From Thermohalobaculum sp039816045 (GTDB taxonomy: Bacteria > Pseudomonadota > Alphaproteobacteria > Rhodobacterales > Rhodobacteraceae), in the NCBI GenBank assembly GCA_039816045.1, contig JBCBYB010000023.1, positions 14,896-78,895 of the forward strand: 64,000 bases of DNA, read 5' to 3'. The first letter of the stretch is position 1; every line of letters begins with the position of its first letter. Positions 62,029 to 64,000 of the stretch are shown piece by piece. The position numbers and the translations under genes are program-made. Under the pieces are notes generated by a model. The model saw only the letters and a program-made list of their open reading frames with translations, searched no databases and had not been told where the DNA came from.

Positions 62029-62275
62029 ATGTCCGCCGATGTTTCTGTACAACTCGAAAGGCCAGAGGGGTCACAACCGACCAGCGCGCGGGTCATGAAG
62101 CATAGCTACGGCGCTGTCAAGCGGGCACGCCCAAAATTTTCTATTGAGAGATAGGGTGTTGGAGATGGGGTAAAAGAAAACCCCAATTCAGAGGGGGTAT
62201 TGTACTTAGCAAGACCGACTAGCGTACCTAGATAAAGAGTACGCCAGGAGGGAGCCGAAAAAGTGTTTTTCTTCA
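62029..62275 (+). other. Intergenic region upstream of rplM and the transposase remnant
   Basis: Roughly 250 bp with no supported gene. It must hold the leader and promoter of rplM-rpsI on the minus strand; I could not define boxes with confidence. From about 62150 to 62250 the base composition becomes more A/T-rich. The stretch also holds a GGGG...CCCC hairpin (62167-62184) and a 6-bp inverted repeat GCGTAC/GTACGC (62222-62244), possibly the remains of an insertion-sequence end. Confidence 0.45.
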
Positions 62276-62770
62276 ATGCCTTACATGCGTTACGAGACCG
62301 CTGGCTTCGAGCATGTCATGGCGATGCTATGGCCGAACGGGCCGGTCTGTTCGCACTGCGCCAACAATGGCCAGCGCAAGGCCATCTGCGTCCTCAAGGG
62401 TGTCCGCACGAAGCCGAGCAAGAAAAACCCCGAGGGCGTTGTCCGACACGGTCTCAAGAAGCGCGGCGCCTGCCGCAAGCAGTTCACCGTGCGCCATGGC
62501 ACCATCTTCGAGGAAAGCCATATCCGCTGCACAAGTGGCTACAGGCGATCTTCCCCATGACCAGCCGCAAGAAGGGCGTCAGCAGCAACCAGCTTCACCG
62601 GACCCTGGAAATCACGCTCACGGGCCCGTGGTTCCTGTCTCACCGCATCCGTGAGGCTATGCGGACTGGCGAGTTTGACCCGATGGGCGGCGGTGGCGGC
62701 ATTGTTGAGACTAACGAGACCTACATCGGCATGACTGACGAGGCCCGCGCTAAGCGGGCGCGCAGAGGGC
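62276..62770 (+). pseudogene. IS1595-family (ISXO2-like) transposase, frameshifted and truncated
   Basis: The first part encodes the zinc-ribbon type start of the family: MLWPNGPVCSHCANNGQRKA, then CRKQFTVRHGTIFEESHI. The homology then jumps to another frame (HKWLQAIFPMTSRKKGVSSN, QLHRTLEITLTGPWF, SHRIREAMRTGEFDP, ETNETYIGMTDEARA). The join near 62522-62526 fits loss of one C (ATCCGCTG where ATCCCGCTG is expected). The remainder of the roughly 300-residue transposase, including its catalytic C-terminus, is missing after about 62765. It is a decayed insertion sequence next to rplM. Confidence 0.85.
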
Positions 62771-62950
62771 GGCGAGCGGTACATCGGTTATGCAGAGGAT
62801 CTAGAGGCCGCTGCGAACGAGTTGGTTCGACTCTCGGCCCTGACACAGGCACTGCCCGCCGATCCTAGCAATCTCCGTGAGCTTCCTCAGGACCTTTTGG
62901 TTGAGTTTGAGGACCAGCGTGTGACGGTCACCAACTCTTGTGACAGCTAG
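62771..62950 (+). pseudogene. Orphan coding tail adjoining the transposase remnant
   Basis: Immediately after the transposase remnant, in a third frame, runs a clean 59-codon open segment ending in TAG (62948-62950). It reads GERYIGYAEDLEAAANELVR, then a helical acidic stretch ending in TVTNSCDS. It has no start codon of its own with a ribosome-binding site and no recognised family. Its protein-like composition suggests the 3' end of a gene truncated by the insertion sequence or a deletion. Confidence 0.4.
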
Positions 62951-63431
62951 GCTTCCTAGGAAAAGATCCTTTATTCGCCTTTTTCGCAATTACGAGCTTA
63001 TCCAGAAGCGTCGGTTCACCCAGAACAAGCTTTGCCGCATGACAAAGTCTGGCCTGGTCTGGGGCATAGAAGGCTGGAAGGGCGTCTACACAACCTCGAA
63101 GCCACCCGGTCAGGGTGGGTATGGAGGCGACAACGGTCCGGTTTGGGACGGCGAGGGGGAGATCCTCGTTTGATACGCGACGCTCCGCACGAGGGCGGGG
63201 CGTGTAACTTGTGGGGCTCGCTTGGTGCGGGGCGTGTCCTTCCCAGCCTGCTACCCCGAGGGTTCGACTCCCTCCAACTCCATGCAAACCTCCTGCTGGC
63301 CGGAACCAGCAAGCCACGGGCTGAGACCAGCCGCGCGATGCAAGCTTTGGAAATGCCAGCGCCTGACGAAGATCAAGATAATTGCGGTCGTGCTCGGGCT
63401 TGCCTTTAAGTCAAAGGGTTCAACCTGTACC
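62951..63431 (+). other. Accessory region without supported gene, holding a tRNA-like 3' fragment
   Basis: About 480 bp. Short frames exist on both strands but none has convincing coding features. It contains two 11-bp direct copies of GCGGGGCGTGT (63195-63205 and 63227-63237) and a tRNA/tmRNA-like T-arm fragment (63259-63283), annotated separately. Its composition is patchy and unlike the operons to the left. Confidence 0.45.
63259..63283 (+). repeat. tRNA/tmRNA 3'-end-like fragment (T-arm plus acceptor strand), possible att site
   Basis: GAGGG and CCCTC form a perfect 5-bp T-stem around the 7-nt loop TTCGACT, which fits the T-loop consensus. The following CAACTCC and A have the layout of a 3' acceptor strand and discriminator, closely resembling the 3' end of tmRNA. 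No complementary 5' acceptor strand (GGAGTTG) or rest of a tRNA is found nearby, and no proteolysis-tag frame follows. Therefore this is most likely a 3' duplication left by an integrating element, not a working RNA gene. Confidence 0.5.
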
Positions 63432-63860
63432 ATGCGCTCCACCAACATGCTGATTGCGGACTCCGATCAAGCAGCAACTTCAAGATTTACGAAGGCGCGC
63501 GCGCCACATGTTCGATTGACAGACTTGGCGCCTCCCAAGCGGCCAATCTCAGGCAACATCATGCAGCATGCAGATGTGAGGTTGAAGCTGAAGATGGAGC
63601 ACATGGAGCGATGCTTGTTTGGGCCGCTGGTGATCGGCGAAACTGGACCGATAAGGCGCCCCTGGGACTATGACCAGCCCGATGTGTGGCTGTATCCCAA
63701 TCAGAGGGGAGCTAAGGCTCGTCAAATGCCTCCCAAGAAACAAGCCGATAAGTTCAAAGCCCTAGCCAAAGAGCTAGAGGCCGACAAGAACGATGCGCTC
63801 AAGAAGCTCGACCATGAGACAGACAGGGCGGACAAGCCCGAGGACAAGAAACGCGACTGA
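63432..63860 (+). CDS. Hypothetical protein with basic/acidic C-terminal helix
   Basis: An open frame of 142 codons from ATG 63432. The first 95 residues show no recognised motif. The last 44 residues, starting at an internal ATG (63726), read MPPKKQADKFKALAKELEAD and continue as a charged helix ending KPEDKKRD. This resembles small proteobacterial proteins of unknown function that start MPPKKQ, so the real gene may be only 63726-63860. Coding status of the upstream part is doubtful. Confidence 0.4.
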   Translation: MRSTNMLIADSDQAATSRFTKARAPHVRLTDLAPPKRPISGNIMQHADVRLKLKMEHMERCLFGPLVIGETGPIRRPWDYDQPDVWLYPNQRGAKARQMPPKKQADKFKALAKELEADKNDALKKLDHETDRADKPEDKKRD

Positions 63861-64000
63861 CGGGCTGTGACGCGCCAAGAGTGGCGAACGCTAATTTGGC
63901 TACGGGTATCGGCCCACCTTGAGTGACCTTTTCCCCAAGATCGGGGCCATTGCGGGCTGGGGTTTTCCGCCTTTGAACGGACGAAGGAGGATGTCCCATG
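63861..64000 (+). other. Leader and start codon of a gene cut by window end
   Basis: The last 140 bp have no complete gene. They end with GGAGG followed after 7 nt by ATG (63998-64000), clearly the start of a gene that continues beyond the window. The leader, with CCTTTTCCCCAAGATCGGGG and the GGACGAAGGAGGATGTCCC start context, reminds me of leaders of IS3-type transposase genes. That would fit the neighbouring remnant, but it cannot be confirmed here. Confidence 0.4.

Noticed and set aside
62092..62120. TTGACA box on the minus strand as rplM promoter
   Set aside because: The -35-like TTGACA at 62120-62115 is present, but no convincing -10 at 16-18 nt spacing was found, so it is not annotated as a promoter.
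63200..63430. A functional permuted two-piece tmRNA gene
   Set aside because: No complementary 5' acceptor strand or tag reading frame could be found downstream of the T-arm-like fragment.
1..64000. CRISPR array
   Set aside because: No regularly spaced direct repeats of suitable length were seen anywhere in the window.

Overview
The window is 64 kb of GC-rich DNA from an alphaproteobacterium, most likely a marine Rhodobacterales (Roseobacter-type) relative. Evidence for this: the pyrH-frr-uppS-cdsA-dxr-rseP-bamA-ompH-fabZ-lpxA-lpxI-lpxB order with LpxI (the alphaproteobacterial UDP-diacylglucosamine hydrolase), ThyX instead of ThyA, an RsmB-HtpX-PurH neighbourhood with a DUF1674/SDHAF4 gene, tandem DUF1194 proteins, and a TRAP-transporter-linked organosulfonate pathway. 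No complete tRNA, rRNA or CRISPR array is present.

Layout. (1) 1-12.5 kb: plus-strand housekeeping run for UMP kinase (5' end cut off), ribosome recycling, undecaprenyl-PP, CDP-diacylglycerol and DXP/MEP synthesis, site-2 protease, outer-membrane assembly, fatty acid dehydration and lipid A synthesis, then a DUF4202 gene. (2) 12.8-17.7 kb: one 1617-residue multidomain protein (DUF5060, glycosidase-like barrel, CBM-like domain, four repeats carrying a PYALFGD-type motif, three cadherin-like modules). (3) 17.7-26.7 kb: a minus-strand catabolic operon for 2,3-dihydroxypropane-1-sulfonate (DHPS). It encodes a TRAP importer, HpsN, two further dehydrogenases and the sulfolactate sulfo-lyase SuyAB. 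A divergent LacI-type regulator lies beside it, with three operator-like palindromes in the shared promoter region. (4) 26.7-30.3 kb: two paralogous PAS-type sensor histidine kinases. (5) 30.3-32.8 kb: an AT-rich leader followed by an adenosylhomocysteinase-like protein that lacks some catalytic residues, translationally coupled to a SAM methyltransferase. This is the least explained pair in the window. (6) 32.8-40.7 kb: thyX, gloA, three tandem DUF1194 proteins, purH, rsmB, htpX and the SDHAF4-like gene.

(7) 40.7-45.9 kb: a five-gene gtr-type glycosylation operon (gtrB, gtrA, a methyltransferase and two GtrC-like membrane glycosyltransferases). (8) 46-51.7 kb: flavin reductase, a fused 5-oxoprolinase/hydantoinase with a downstream GNAT and a small membrane protein, and a second GNAT. 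(9) 51.7-60.9 kb: cytochrome c maturation genes ccmE, ccmF and ccmH, interrupted by a phzF and a PilJ-like secreted protein, then brkB, argC, murI and an acyltransferase. (10) 61-62 kb: rplM-rpsI. (11) 62.1-64 kb: a degraded accessory edge with an IS1595-type transposase pseudogene, an orphan coding tail, a tRNA/tmRNA-like 3' fragment and poorly conserved small ORFs.

The best-supported functional story is the DHPS module. The importer brings DHPS in, two 2-dehydrogenases probably interconvert its enantiomers, HpsN oxidises (R)-DHPS to (R)-sulfolactate, and SuyAB splits that to pyruvate and sulfite. The most novel-looking observation is the AHCY-like/methyltransferase pair at 30.7-32.8 kb.
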